Position numbers and translations under genes: made by a program
NCBI RefSeq assembly: GCF_900199205.1
Contig: NZ_OBMJ01000001.1
Location: 2,235,001-2,299,000, forward strand
Direction of reading: 5' to 3'
DNA length: 64,000 bases
DNA from: Streptomyces sp. 1331.2
GTDB lineage: Bacteria > Actinomycetota > Actinomycetes > Streptomycetales > Streptomycetaceae
In this document: positions 35,468 through 44,634 of the stretch, piece by piece
Position numbering within the stretch: position 1 is the stretch's first letter
Layout: each line of letters starts with the position of its first letter
The notes under the pieces: generated by a model
Seen by the model: the letters and a program-made list of their open reading frames with translations, nothing else
The model's database searches: none
Told to the model about the DNA's origin: nothing

Positions 35468-37198
35468 TCAGGCCGCGCCCGCACCGGTGAGGGCACGCAC
35501 CTCCAGCTCGGCGAAGCGGTCCGCGTCGGCGGGCTCGGGCGAGGTGATCGTCCCGATCCAGCCCGCCAGGAAGCCGAGCGGGATGGAGATGATGCCGGGG
35601 TTCTCCAGCGGGAACCAGTGGAAGTCGACGCCGGGGAAGAGCGCCACCTTGGAGCCGGAGACCACCGGCGAGAACAGCACCAGCACCATCGCCGGGACCA
35701 GCCCGCCGTACACCGACCAGACCGCGCCGCGGGCGGTGAACCGCGACCAGAACAGGGTGTAGAGCAGGACGGGCAGGTTGGCGGAAGCGGCGACGGCGAA
35801 GGCCAGGCCGACCAGGAAGGCCACGTTCAGCTGCTGGGCGTAGAGGCTGATCACGATCGCGGCCGCGCCGATCCCGACGGCGGCGATCCGGGCCACGACG
35901 ACCTCCTGCTGCTCGCTGCTCCCGAGCCCGGGTTCGTCCGCCGAGCGGGCGGCCGGCAGCGCCTCGGTCGGTCGGCGGCGCAGCCGGCCGCGCCATGACG
36001 GTGTCCGCTCCCGCCGCGGCCGGTTGCGCCAGGCGCCGGCCCAGATGTCGTGGGCGAAGGCCGCCGAGGAGGCCAGGGTGAGCCCGGCGACCACGGCGAG
36101 GATGGTGGCGAAGGCGATCGCCGAGATCAGCGCGAACAGCACCACTCCGCCGGTGCTGCCGTTGCCGCCGCCGAGCACCAGGGCGAGCAGCGGGACGGCG
36201 GTGTTCCCGGCCGGGTTGGCGTGCCGCACCTCGGCCGAGCCGACCAGCGCGGTGGCGCCGAGGCCGAGGGCGATGGCCATCAGGTAGAAGCCGCCGACCA
36301 GGCCGATCGCCCACATCGTGGAGCGGCGGGCGGCCCGCGCGGTGGGCACGGTGTAGAAGCGGGACAGGATGTGCGGCAGGCCGGCGGTGCCGAGCACCAG
36401 GGCGAGGCCGAGGCTGAAGAAGTCCAGCCGACTGGTGAAACCGGCGCCGTACTTGAGCCCGGGTTCGAGGTAGCGGTGCCCGGCGCCGCTGTGCTGCGCG
36501 GCCTGGCGCATCAGCTCGCCGAGGTCGCCGTGGAAGTGGACCAGCAGCAGTACGGTCAGCAGCACCGAGCCGGTGACCAGCAGGACGGCCTTGATGATCT
36601 GGATCCAGGTGGTGGCCCGCATCCCGCCGATCGTCACGTAGACGATCATCAGGGCGCCGACCGCGATGATCGTCCAGGTGCGGGCGTGCGGGCTGTTCGT
36701 GCCGAGCAGCAGGGCGACCAGCGAGCCGGCGCCGACCATCTGGGCGACCAGGTAGAGCAGGGTGACGACGACGCTGGCGCCGCCGGCTGCGGCCCGCACC
36801 TTGCGGCGGCGCAGCCGCAGCGCGAGCACGTCGGCGAGGGTGTACCGGCCGGCGTTGCGGACGAGTTCGGCGACCAGCATCAGCACCACCAGCCAGGCGA
36901 CCAGGAAGCCGATGCTGTAGAGCACGCCGTCGTAGCCGTACAGGGCGATCAGCCCGGCGACGCCGAGGAAGGAGGCGGCGGAGAGGTAGTCGCCGGAGAG
37001 CGCGAAGCCGTTCTGCAGCGGGGTGAAGTCGCGGCCGCCGGCGTAGAAGTCCTCGGCGGCGTTGCCCTGGCGGCCGACCCAGAGGGTGACGCCCAGGGTG
37101 ACCAGGACGATGACGGCGAACAGCACGATCGCGAGCGAGTGGTGGTCGCCGGCGGGGGCGACGGGGGGCGGGGTGGCGGTCGTCATCGTGGTCGTCAT
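35468..37198 (-). CDS. Cation/acetate symporter (sodium:solute symporter family)
   Basis: A 576-residue SSS-family permease related to ActP, with about 13 TM segments. Typical phrases are ALSGDYLSAASFLGVAGL, GTAGLPHILSRFYTVP and the N-terminal AAEDFYAGGRDFTPLQNG. A hydrophilic, Arg-rich insert of about 60 residues (near 405-465) lies on the cytoplasmic side. Imports acetate or other short monocarboxylates with Na+ or H+. It overlaps the DUF485 gene by ATGA, the classic yjcH-actP arrangement. An ATG 12 nt downstream is an alternative start. Confidence 0.88.
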   Translation of the reverse strand: MTTTMTTATPPPVAPAGDHHSLAIVLFAVIVLVTLGVTLWVGRQGNAAEDFYAGGRDFTPLQNGFALSGDYLSAASFLGVAGLIALYGYDGVLYSIGFLVAWLVVLMLVAELVRNAGRYTLADVLALRLRRRKVRAAAGGASVVVTLLYLVAQMVGAGSLVALLLGTNSPHARTWTIIAVGALMIVYVTIGGMRATTWIQIIKAVLLVTGSVLLTVLLLVHFHGDLGELMRQAAQHSGAGHRYLEPGLKYGAGFTSRLDFFSLGLALVLGTAGLPHILSRFYTVPTARAARRSTMWAIGLVGGFYLMAIALGLGATALVGSAEVRHANPAGNTAVPLLALVLGGGNGSTGGVVLFALISAIAFATILAVVAGLTLASSAAFAHDIWAGAWRNRPRRERTPSWRGRLRRRPTEALPAARSADEPGLGSSEQQEVVVARIAAVGIGAAAIVISLYAQQLNVAFLVGLAFAVAASANLPVLLYTLFWSRFTARGAVWSVYGGLVPAMVLVLFSPVVSGSKVALFPGVDFHWFPLENPGIISIPLGFLAGWIGTITSPEPADADRFAELEVRALTGAGAA

Positions 37199-37857
37199 CG
37201 CAGCTGGTCCTGGGTGTCCCAGCGCAGGCCCAGGGCGGCGCGGTCGCGCTTGGTCCGGGCGTTGCGGGCGTAGAGCCAGGTGAGCAGGAAGGTGGTGACG
37301 AACTGCGAGAGGCCGAGCAGCCAGGCCACGTTGAGCGGCCCGGCGACCGGGGTGCGCATCAGCCCGGGGGCGGCGGCCTGGGCGGCCACGTACAGCAGGT
37401 ACCAGCCGAGGAAGAGGCCGGCGACCGGGAAGGCGAACGAGCGGTAGCTGTGGCGGATGGCCTGGAAGGCCGCGCTCGCCTGGACGGCCCGGTACACCTC
37501 GGTGCTGTCGACGGTCGCCGGTGCCGACGGCTGCTGCGGCACGACGGGCGCGGCGACCGGCGGGGCGACCGGCGCGGGCCCCGCCCCGGGTGCGGGCGGC
37601 ACCGCGGCGGCCGGTGCGGGCGCCGGCTCGGAGACGGTGATCGGCTGGGCGGCGGCCGTACGGGTGGGCACCGGCTGGACCGGCACCGCCGTTCGACGGG
37701 GCGCGGCAGCCGGCTCGGACGCAGTGGCGGCGGCCGGAGCGGCCCACCAGTCGAATCGCTGCCCCTGTCCGGGACTGCTGGTCTGCTGCTGTGGCACTGC
37801 TGCTCCTGGGCCGGGCCGGGCGTTCTGACCCGAACCATCATGGAGGCCACCGGACAC
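37195..37857 (-). CDS. DUF485 membrane protein with long Pro/Ala head
   Basis: A 220-residue protein. The C-terminal 100 residues form the DUF485 (YjcH) domain with two TM segments (FAFPVAGLFLGWYLLYVAA and LGLSQFVTTFLLTWLY). This domain usually accompanies acetate symporters. The first 110 residues are Pro/Ala/Thr-rich and look disordered, whereas typical family members are only about 100 residues. The GTG start is weakly supported by a GGGGAC before it, so a shorter form is possible. The stop overlaps the symporter start. Confidence 0.75.
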   Translation of the reverse strand: MSGGLHDGSGQNARPGPGAAVPQQQTSSPGQGQRFDWWAAPAAATASEPAAAPRRTAVPVQPVPTRTAAAQPITVSEPAPAPAAAVPPAPGAGPAPVAPPVAAPVVPQQPSAPATVDSTEVYRAVQASAAFQAIRHSYRSFAFPVAGLFLGWYLLYVAAQAAAPGLMRTPVAGPLNVAWLLGLSQFVTTFLLTWLYARNARTKRDRAALGLRWDTQDQLR

Positions 37858-37924
37858 CGTCCCCGACCATCGCAGATACCTTCACTCGATGAGGTGGTCG
37901 ATCATCTGACGGACGCCCATCCGA

Positions 37925-38617
37925 CTACTGCTGCGTACCGGTGATTCCGTGCCGGAAGGCGTATGCGACCGCCTGCGCCCGGTCCCGCACCGCGGTCTTG
38001 GCGAACAGATTGTTGATGTGGGTCTTCACGGTCGCCTGGCTGACGAACAGCCGTTGGGCGATCTCGGCGTTGGACAGCCCCTCGGCGATCAGCGCGAGCA
38101 CCTCCGCCTCCCGGGCGGTCAGCCCGTCGGGCAGCTCCCCCGGCCGGGCGGCGGGCTGCCCGGCCGTCGACTCGGCCCGGCCCGGCTGCTCCGACAGCCT
38201 TTCCAGCAAACGGAGTTGGACCTGCGGGGAGAGCCCGGCCGCGCCCGCGCGCACGTCCGCGATGGCCCTGGCGATCTCCTCGGCCCCGGCATCCTTGGTG
38301 AGGTAGCCGCGCGCTCCGGCCTGCAGCGCCGGGAACAGCGAGTCGTCGTCGGCGTAGGTGGTGAGCACGACGACCTCGGTCTCCGGGTGCGCCGCCCGGA
38401 TCCGCCGGGTGGCCTCGACGCCGTCGCAGCGCGGCATCCGCAGGTCCATCAGCACCACGTCCGGGTGATGACGCTCCACCAGGGCGACGGCCTCCTCCCC
38501 GTCCCCCGCCGCGCCGACCACCTCGATGCCGGGCAGCAGCCCCAGCAGCATCACGATGCCCTCGCGCACCACCGTCTGGTCGTCCGCCACCAGCACCCTG
38601 GTGACCGCATCCGTCAT
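37925..38617 (-). CDS. NarL/LuxR-family response regulator
   Basis: A 230-residue response regulator. Receiver with VLVADDQ, phospho-Asp about 58 in VVLMDLRMPRCDG and Lys in YLTKDAG; LuxR-type HTH at the end (LTAREAEVLALIAEGLSN, VSQATVKTHINNLF). Its ATG overlaps the kinase stop. Part of a leftward three-gene unit with the kinase and a membrane protein. Target unknown. Confidence 0.9.
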   Translation of the reverse strand: MTDAVTRVLVADDQTVVREGIVMLLGLLPGIEVVGAAGDGEEAVALVERHHPDVVLMDLRMPRCDGVEATRRIRAAHPETEVVVLTTYADDDSLFPALQAGARGYLTKDAGAEEIARAIADVRAGAAGLSPQVQLRLLERLSEQPGRAESTAGQPAARPGELPDGLTAREAEVLALIAEGLSNAEIAQRLFVSQATVKTHINNLFAKTAVRDRAQAVAYAFRHGITGTQQ

Positions 38618-39810
38618 GCCGGCACCCGCAGCAGCACGCGCCACCCTCCGTCCTCCGGGCCCGCCAGCAGCGTGCCGCCGAGCAGTTCCGCGCGCTCGCG
38701 CATCCCCAGCAGACCGTACCCGCTGCCGCTGGCCGCCAGCTCCCCCGGCGCCGGCTCGCCTGCCGCCTGGCCGCGCGACGGGCGCGAGTTGCGCACCTCT
38801 AGCTCCACCACCCGCTCCAGGTAGCGCAGTTCGACGGAGCAGCGGGCGCCGGGCGCGTGCTTGCGCACATTGGTCAGCGCCTCCTGCGCGGTGCGCCGCA
38901 CCGCGAGGCCGGGCTCGGCGGTCAGCGGCCGGGGCGTGCCGGTCACCGTGAGGACGGCCCGCTCCCGGCCGGTCAGCTCGACCAGGAAGTCCCCGACCGT
39001 GGTGAACTCGCCGCGCAGCGCGGACAGCGCCTGCCGGGTCTCGGCCAGCCCGTCCTGCGCCATCCGCCGGGCGGCGACGACCCGTTCGCGGATCCGCTCC
39101 CGGTCCGTGTCGCCCTCCAGCATCAGCCGGGCCGCCTCCAGGTGGACGAGCTGCGCGGAGAGGCTGTGGGCCAGCACGTCGTGGATCTCCCGGGCGATCC
39201 TGGCCCGTTCGGCGAGCGCCGCGCTCTCCGCCTCGGCGGCCCGGGCGGCGCGCTCCTGTTCCAGCAGTCGGCGCGCGGTGCCGCGCGCCTCGACGTCCAA
39301 CCGCAACAGGTAGCCGAGCAGCGTGACCCCGCCGACGGTGGCGCCGATGCTCAGCCAGCTGGTCGGGGAGGCCGCCGTGTACGAGCCCAGCGCGGCCGCC
39401 GCGGCGAGCAGCGCGGGCGCGGGCGGCAGCCGGACCAGGGCCGTCACGGCCAGCCCGATCCAGAGGAAGTCGGCGAGCGTGTAGGCCTTTCCCCAGTTCG
39501 CCAGCCAGGCGCCGCCGACCAGCGCGGCGACCAGCAGGTACGAGAGCACCGGGCGCTGCTCCCGGCCGGCCCACAGGTAGGCCGCGCAGAGTGCGGCGGC
39601 CGCGGCCAGTCCGGCCGCGGCGGCCGCCGCCGACCAGCCGGTGTACTTCCCGTCGGAGAAGGTCCCCCAGCCGACGACGGCCAGCAGGACGATCCGGCCG
39701 GACACGGTGAGGACCCGCCGGGGCCGGCTCTCGGCGTCACGCTCCAGCCCCTCCCGGGACGGCCAGCGGGTCCAGTACCACCCGGCCACGGGTGCCTCCT
39801 CGGTGCTCAC
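38614..39810 (-). CDS. NarL-type sensor histidine kinase
   Basis: A 398-residue kinase with four to six TM segments in the first 165 residues and no separate extracellular domain, so it probably senses within the membrane. Then HisKA_3 with RIAREIHDVLAHSLS (phospho-His) and an HATPase with QEALTNVRKHAPGA and GYGLLGMRERAELLGG. GTG start 9 nt after the stop of the small membrane protein, which suggests coupling. Confidence 0.88.
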   Translation of the reverse strand: MSTEEAPVAGWYWTRWPSREGLERDAESRPRRVLTVSGRIVLLAVVGWGTFSDGKYTGWSAAAAAAGLAAAAALCAAYLWAGREQRPVLSYLLVAALVGGAWLANWGKAYTLADFLWIGLAVTALVRLPPAPALLAAAAALGSYTAASPTSWLSIGATVGGVTLLGYLLRLDVEARGTARRLLEQERAARAAEAESAALAERARIAREIHDVLAHSLSAQLVHLEAARLMLEGDTDRERIRERVVAARRMAQDGLAETRQALSALRGEFTTVGDFLVELTGRERAVLTVTGTPRPLTAEPGLAVRRTAQEALTNVRKHAPGARCSVELRYLERVVELEVRNSRPSRGQAAGEPAPGELAASGSGYGLLGMRERAELLGGTLLAGPEDGGWRVLLRVPA

Positions 39811-39819
39811 GGCGGCGGA

Positions 39820-40305
39820 TCAGTGCAGTACGGCGGTCGCCTGCGCGGGCTCCAGCGTCCGGGCCCTCCAGTTCACCACGAGCGAGCGGACCAGCAGCAG
39901 GACCGCCATGCCGAGCATCAGCGAGCTGCCCGCCTGGTGGACGCCCAGGGCCGAGCCCAGCGCGTACAGGCCGATCCGGATGGCGATCATCCCGCCCCAG
40001 GCGGCCATGGTGGCCTTGGTGCCCTTGGCGAGGATGCTGCCGTCGGCGTCCCGCCAGAGCCGGACGGTCCAACCCCAGACCGTTCCCATCGCGAGCACGG
40101 TGACCAGTCCGACGGCGAGCAGGGCGACCGACAGCACGGTGTGCCGGTGGTCGATGATCTGCGGGTCGCGCAGCGCGAGCGCGCCCAGGACCAGCGGCAG
40201 CAGCCAGAAGCGGCGCTCGGTGTCCAGGCGCTGGACGCGCATCTGGCGCTGGACCACCAGGACCACCACCGCGACGATCACGAGGAGGTTGGCTACGGCA
40301 CCCAT
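39820..40305 (-). CDS. DUF1453/CcdC-like integral membrane protein
   Basis: A 161-residue protein made almost wholly of TM helices (about five), beginning VANLLVIVAVVVLVV. It resembles the CcdC/DUF1453 group. ATG at 40305 behind GGAG at 8 nt. First in the operon with the NarL-type kinase and regulator; a role as accessory membrane sensor or as a target of the system is possible but unproven. Confidence 0.72.
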   Translation of the reverse strand: MGAVANLLVIVAVVVLVVQRQMRVQRLDTERRFWLLPLVLGALALRDPQIIDHRHTVLSVALLAVGLVTVLAMGTVWGWTVRLWRDADGSILAKGTKATMAAWGGMIAIRIGLYALGSALGVHQAGSSLMLGMAVLLLVRSLVVNWRARTLEPAQATAVLH

Positions 40306-40419
40306 GGGAGTTGCTCCGTCCCGAGGAGAGGGGCTTGTTGCTGACCTCTCCGACGCTAGGGATCCGGCGGTTCCCGCTGATCGGAGCCGGGGTGGACCAC
40401 GGGTGGAACCGGCAGCGTG

Positions 40420-40449
40420 AGGGCCCTCCACCCACGGGTGGAGGGCCCT
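40420..40449 (-). terminator. Terminator after parE
   Basis: AGGGCCCTCCACC pairs perfectly with GGTGGAGGGCCCT around CACG, 67 nt after the parE stop. Between it and the stop the word GACGCGCCC recurs four times on the minus strand, including two copies of GGCGCTGGGCGCGTC (40484, 40504). Confidence 0.88.
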
Positions 40450-40516
40450 GACGTTCCGGGCGCGTCATGCGGGAGGCGCGTCTGGCGCTGGGCGCGTCCC
40501 TCGGGCGCTGGGCGCG

Positions 40517-42628
40517 TCAGGCGTCGATGCGCGAGCGGTCCAGGGTCGCCGCCGAGTCGACGATGAACTCCTTGCGCGGGGCCACGTCGTTGCCCATCAG
40601 CAGGTCGAAGATCTTCTCGGCCTGCTCCAGGTCGCCCAGGTTGATCCGGCGCAGCGTGCGGTGGCGCGGATCCATGGTGGTCTCGGCCAGCTGGTCGGCG
40701 TCCATCTCGCCGAGGCCCTTGTAGCGCTGCACCGGCTCCTTCCAGCGCTGCCCCTTGCGCTGGAACTCCAGCAGGGTGGAGCGCAGTTCGGCGTCGGAGT
40801 AGGTGTAGTGGTACTTCTCCTGGCCGCGCTTGGGGGCGGTGAGCTCGATCCGGTGCAGCGGCGGCACGGCGGCGAACACCCGGCCCTGCTCGACCATCGG
40901 CCGCATGTAGCGGTGGAAGAGGGTGAGCAGCAGGGTGCGGATGTGCGAGCCGTCGACATCGGCGTCGGCCATGAAGATGACCCGGCCGTAGCGGGCCTGG
41001 TCGATGTCGAAGGTGCGGCCCGAACCGGCCCCTATCACCTGGATGATCGCGGCGCACTCGGCGTTCTTGAGCATGTCGCTCACCGAGGCCTTCTGCACGT
41101 TGAGGATCTTGCCGCGGATCGGCAGCAGTGCCTGGAACTCGGAGTTGCGGGCGAGCTTGGCGGTGCCGAGCGCGGAGTCGCCCTCGACGATGAACAGTTC
41201 GCTGCGGTCGACGTCGTCGCTGCGGCAGTCGGCCAGCTTGGCGGGCAGCGAGCTGGTCTCCAGCGCGGTCTTGCGGCGCTGGGCCTCCTTGTGCTGCCGG
41301 GCGGCGACCCGGGTGCGGGCGGCCGCGACGACCTTCTCCAGCACGGCCCGGGCCTGGAGCTTCTCGTCCTTCTTGGCCGAGGTGAGGAAGGCCTTGAGCT
41401 CCTTGGCGACGACGGCGGCGACGATCCGGTTGGCCGCCGAGGTGCCGAGCACCTCCTTGGTCTGGCCCTCGAACTGCGGCTCGGCGAGCCGGACGGTGAC
41501 CACCGCGGTCAGGCCCTCGGTGGCGTCGTCCTTGGTGATGTCGTCCTCGGCGACGCGCAGCAGCTTGCCTGCGCGCAGCGCCTCGTTGACGGTCTTGGCC
41601 AGCGAGCGCTCGAAGCCGGTGACGTGGGTGCCGCCCTTGGGGGTGGCGATGATGTTGACGAAGGAGCGCAGCGTGGTGTCGTAGCCGGCGCCCCAGCGCA
41701 GCGCGATGTCCACGCCGAGGTGGCGGGTGACCTCGGTCGGGGTCATGTGCCCGAGCTCGTCCAGGACCGGCACGGTCTCCTTGAAGGTGCCCTCGCCGCG
41801 CAGCCGCAGCACGTCGCAGACCGGCTTGTCGGGAGCCAGGAACTCGCAGAACTCGGCGATGCCGCCGTCGTAGCGGAAGACCGACTCGTCGATCTGCTCG
41901 CTCTCGGTGAGCCGTTCGTCACGCACGACGATGGTCAGGCCGGGCACCAGGAAGGCGGTCTGCCGGGCGCGGCTGTGCAGGTGTTCCAGGGAGAGCTTGG
42001 CGTCCTTGAGGAAGATCTGCCGGTCGGCCCAGTAGCGGATCCGGGTGCCGGTGCGGGTCTTCGGGACCTTGCGCGCCTTGGTCAGGCCGTTGGCCGGCTC
42101 GAAGGGCGCGTCCGGGCTGGCCTCGGTGAAGATGCCGGGGGTGCCGCGGCGGAAGCTGATCGCGTGGGTGTGGCCGGAGCGGTCCACCTCGACGTCCAGC
42201 CGGGCGGAGAGCGCGTTGACGACCGAGGCCCCGACGCCGTGCAGACCGCCGGAGGCCGCGTAGGACCCGCCGCCGAACTTTCCGCCGGCGTGCAGCTTGG
42301 TCATCACGACCTCGACGCCGGACAGCCCGGTCTTGGGCTCGACGTCGACGGGGATGCCGCGGCCGTTGTCGCGGACCTCGACCGAGGAGTCCGGGTGCAG
42401 CACGACCTCGATCCGGTCGCAGTAGCCGCCCAGCGCCTCGTCGACCGAGTTGTCGATGATCTCCCAGAGGCAGTGCATCAGGCCGCGACTGTCGGTCGAG
42501 CCGATGTACATGCCGGGGCGCTTGCGGACGGCCTCCAGGCCCTCCAGGACGAGCAGGTGCCGCGCGGTGTAGTTGGAACCGTCGTCGCCGGCCAGCAGCG
42601 CGGACGGCACGGTCGTTTCGGCACTCAC
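40517..42628 (-). CDS. parE: DNA topoisomerase IV subunit B
   Basis: ATPase subunit of topoisomerase IV, 703 residues. GHKL ATP site: EIIDNSVDEALGG, VRDNGRGIPV and SGGLHGVGASVVNALS. TOPRIM: ELFIVEGDSALGTAK with the catalytic Glu, and FMADADVDGSHIRTL. C-terminal KYHYTYSDAE and QRYKGLGEMDADQL match ParE/GyrB. ParE rather than GyrB because it pairs with parC 12 kb away, not with gyrA. GTG start behind GAGGAGAG. Confidence 0.94.
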   Translation of the reverse strand: MSAETTVPSALLAGDDGSNYTARHLLVLEGLEAVRKRPGMYIGSTDSRGLMHCLWEIIDNSVDEALGGYCDRIEVVLHPDSSVEVRDNGRGIPVDVEPKTGLSGVEVVMTKLHAGGKFGGGSYAASGGLHGVGASVVNALSARLDVEVDRSGHTHAISFRRGTPGIFTEASPDAPFEPANGLTKARKVPKTRTGTRIRYWADRQIFLKDAKLSLEHLHSRARQTAFLVPGLTIVVRDERLTESEQIDESVFRYDGGIAEFCEFLAPDKPVCDVLRLRGEGTFKETVPVLDELGHMTPTEVTRHLGVDIALRWGAGYDTTLRSFVNIIATPKGGTHVTGFERSLAKTVNEALRAGKLLRVAEDDITKDDATEGLTAVVTVRLAEPQFEGQTKEVLGTSAANRIVAAVVAKELKAFLTSAKKDEKLQARAVLEKVVAAARTRVAARQHKEAQRRKTALETSSLPAKLADCRSDDVDRSELFIVEGDSALGTAKLARNSEFQALLPIRGKILNVQKASVSDMLKNAECAAIIQVIGAGSGRTFDIDQARYGRVIFMADADVDGSHIRTLLLTLFHRYMRPMVEQGRVFAAVPPLHRIELTAPKRGQEKYHYTYSDAELRSTLLEFQRKGQRWKEPVQRYKGLGEMDADQLAETTMDPRHRTLRRINLGDLEQAEKIFDLLMGNDVAPRKEFIVDSAATLDRSRIDA

Positions 42629-43167
42629 GCGGCACTCTCCTCGGTGAAGTTCTGTCTCATCGGTCACATCCGGACGGATCCGGACCAAACGCCAGTGCAG
42701 CACACCGCACCGACATCCGTCGCCCTGCGTGCCCGCACCGCTCCGCGGGGTGCGCAGCACGACGGACCGGCCCCGCGCAGCTTGTACGCGCTGCGCGAAC
42801 AAGCACCGCACCCGGGTGCGGTCCCCGGGGGCGCCATCTCCTCCCGGTAGCACCGGTCCTGGCGGATCGTGGGGCCCGGCACAGGCCCCGGAACTGCCGT
42901 GATGCAGGCTACCGGGGCCCGGGGCGGGGCTTATGCTCCAACCCGGCAGAGGATTATGCTACGCGGACCTCGAACCCGATCCCGATCGGGCGTTCGAGCG
43001 ACGGGCGGATCCCGGGATTTCGGCACGCATGAACCACCGCGGCCCGGGGCACGTCCTCATCAACACAGCAGAATCCTCAGAGAAGAAAAGCCACGAGCGG
43101 GAACGTTTTCGGCCTGGTTGGATGTTGACCCTGGTACGACAGCTCGTCGAGCTAGAGAAGAGGCGAC
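42629..43167. other. Divergent intergenic region parE / DUF7455
   Basis: This 539-nt gap shows a dyad GCTTGT / ACAAGC (42780-42804) on the parE side, and two TATGCT hexamers (42932, 42955) that fit a -10 (TANNNT) on the plus strand. There is a TTGACC about 43128 and a large inverted repeat at 42969-42998. No coding region is supported. Confidence 0.5.
42969..42998. promoter_or_regulatory. Inverted repeat upstream of DUF7455
   Basis: CTCGAAC-CCGATC-cc-GATCGG-gc-GTTCGAG: 13 bp of each arm match, with a 2-nt bulge on the right. It lies 170 nt before the DUF7455 GTG, downstream of two possible -10 hexamers, so it may be an operator or a leader hairpin. Confidence 0.45.
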
Positions 43168-43401
43168 GTGACTACTGTTCTGACCCCTGCGAGCCCGCTC
43201 ACCGCGGCTGACCGCTGCGACCGCTGCGGCGCCCAGGCCTACCTGCGCGTCGTACTCGCCAGCGGCGGAGAGCTGCTCTTCTGCGCCCACCACGGCCGGA
43301 AGTTCGAGCCCGAGCTCAAGAAGATCGCCGTGGAGATACAGGACGAGAGCGGCCGTCTCACCACCAGCACCACCGCGACGGCCACCGACGACGAGCGCTG
43401 A
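43168..43401 (+). CDS. DUF7455 small zinc-binding protein
   Basis: A 77-residue actinobacterial protein. It holds a treble-clef-like metal site CDRCGAQAYLRVVL...LLFCAHHGRKF, in which CxxC plus a later Cys and His would bind zinc. The C-terminal 20 residues are Thr/Ser-rich. GTG start with GAGG about 5 nt before. Function unknown; it keeps the same place between parE and the hrdB region in relatives, as I remember. Confidence 0.83.
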   Translation: MTTVLTPASPLTAADRCDRCGAQAYLRVVLASGGELLFCAHHGRKFEPELKKIAVEIQDESGRLTTSTTATATDDER

Positions 43402-43466
43402 TCCCGGGCGCCGCCAACAGCAGCCAGCGTCGAGCTGTGTCCGGCCGCGCACCGAGCGCGACCGGT

Positions 43467-43507
43467 GAGCCGGGCGACCGACCCCCTGAGGGCCGGTCGC
43501 CCGGCTC
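43467..43507. terminator. Bidirectional terminator
   Basis: GAGCCGGGCGACCG (43467-43480) and CGGTCGCCCGGCTC (43494-43507) form a perfect 14-bp stem, between the convergent DUF7455 and protease genes. Confidence 0.9.
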
Positions 43508-43616
43508 TGCTGTTCCCCGGACCGTTCTCCCGCATTCGCTTCCGCGCGGCCCGGCAGTCACGGCCCCGGCCCGACCGAACGTCAGAACGTGACCGCGCGT
43601 GCACCGGTAGCGACAA

Positions 43617-44495
43617 TCACAGCACCGAGCGCACCGCGTCCGCGACCGAGGACACCCGCGTGTAGACCCCCGGGTGGAGCGCCTCGGCGCAGCCCGTCCC
43701 CCAGGACACCAGACCGACCAGCCGGCCGCCGACGATCAGCGGGCCGCCGCTGTCGCCCTGGCAGGCGTCCTTGCCGCCCTTCTCCTCGCCCGCGCACACC
43801 ATGCCGCGCGCGTCGAACTTGCCGTCCGGCCCGCCCGGGTAGGCGTGCCCACAGGTCTGGTCCGGGACGATCGGCACGTCCACCCCGCGCAGCGTGGGCG
43901 AGTAGTCCCCCCGTCCGCTGGTGTCCCCCCAGCCGTACACCTGCGCCCTGGTCCCGGCCGCGTACGGCTCGGTCTCGCCCTGGCCGACCAGCTCGACCAC
44001 CGGCCGGGCGCCCTGGGAGTCGGCGAGGGTGAGCACCGCCACGTCGTTCATGTTGGCGGCGAAGGAGTAGTCGGGGTGGATCCAGACCGACTTCACCATC
44101 ACCTCGCGGCCGGCCGCGCCGCGCATGTCGTCCCGGCCCACGATCACCTTGAGGCCCGGCCGCTCCACCCGGCCCTTGGCCTCGTCGTAGAAGCAGTGCG
44201 CGGCCGTCACCACCTTGGTCGGGCCGACCAGCGCGCCCCCGCAGAACTGGCCGGAGCGCCCGCTGCCGAACTGCTGTCGGCTGGCCAGCGCCACGATCCA
44301 CGGGTGGTCGGCCGTGCTCGCGGCCGCGCCGCCGACCACCCGGCGCTGCGCCTCGGCCGGGGTCGCCGCCCCGAGGGTGACCAGCGGCACGGGGACGGTG
44401 GCGAGCAGTGCCAGCGCGGCGGCGCGGCGGCGCCCGCGGCCCGTCCGGGACGGGGCGGCGGTCGGCAGGTCAGTGCGGTCCGGCTCGGTCGGCAC
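43617..44495 (-). CDS. Secreted trypsin-like serine protease (S1)
   Basis: A 292-residue precursor. A basic head (GRGRRR) and hydrophobic core form a signal peptide ending near AEA-Q, followed almost at once by RRVVGG, the activation site, so there is hardly any propeptide. Triad: His in VTAAHC, Asp in NMNDVAVLTL, Ser in CQGDSGGP; the Asp in KDACQGDSGG fits trypsin-like specificity for Arg/Lys. Start set at GTG 44495 because GGAG lies 5 nt before; the frame is open to 44525. It is immediately upstream of the hrdB terminator. Confidence 0.9.
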   Translation of the reverse strand: MPTEPDRTDLPTAAPSRTGRGRRRAAALALLATVPVPLVTLGAATPAEAQRRVVGGAAASTADHPWIVALASRQQFGSGRSGQFCGGALVGPTKVVTAAHCFYDEAKGRVERPGLKVIVGRDDMRGAAGREVMVKSVWIHPDYSFAANMNDVAVLTLADSQGARPVVELVGQGETEPYAAGTRAQVYGWGDTSGRGDYSPTLRGVDVPIVPDQTCGHAYPGGPDGKFDARGMVCAGEEKGGKDACQGDSGGPLIVGGRLVGLVSWGTGCAEALHPGVYTRVSSVADAVRSVL

Positions 44496-44634
44496 CGTGA
44501 CTCCAGAAGGCTCGGCAGCAGGCAACCGGCACAGCGTAGGTGATCAACTTCGCTGCGCGACCACTTCCCGCCGCGCCGCCACCCGGACGAGCGACAACCA
44601 CCACCCGGACGCTGACGCACCCGGCCCCGGACAG

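Noticed and set aside
40441..40518. Repeated GGCGCGTC words as a possible repeat array or CRISPR
   Set aside because: Units are 8-15 nt with irregular spacing and no spacers of even length; ordinary GC-rich duplication.
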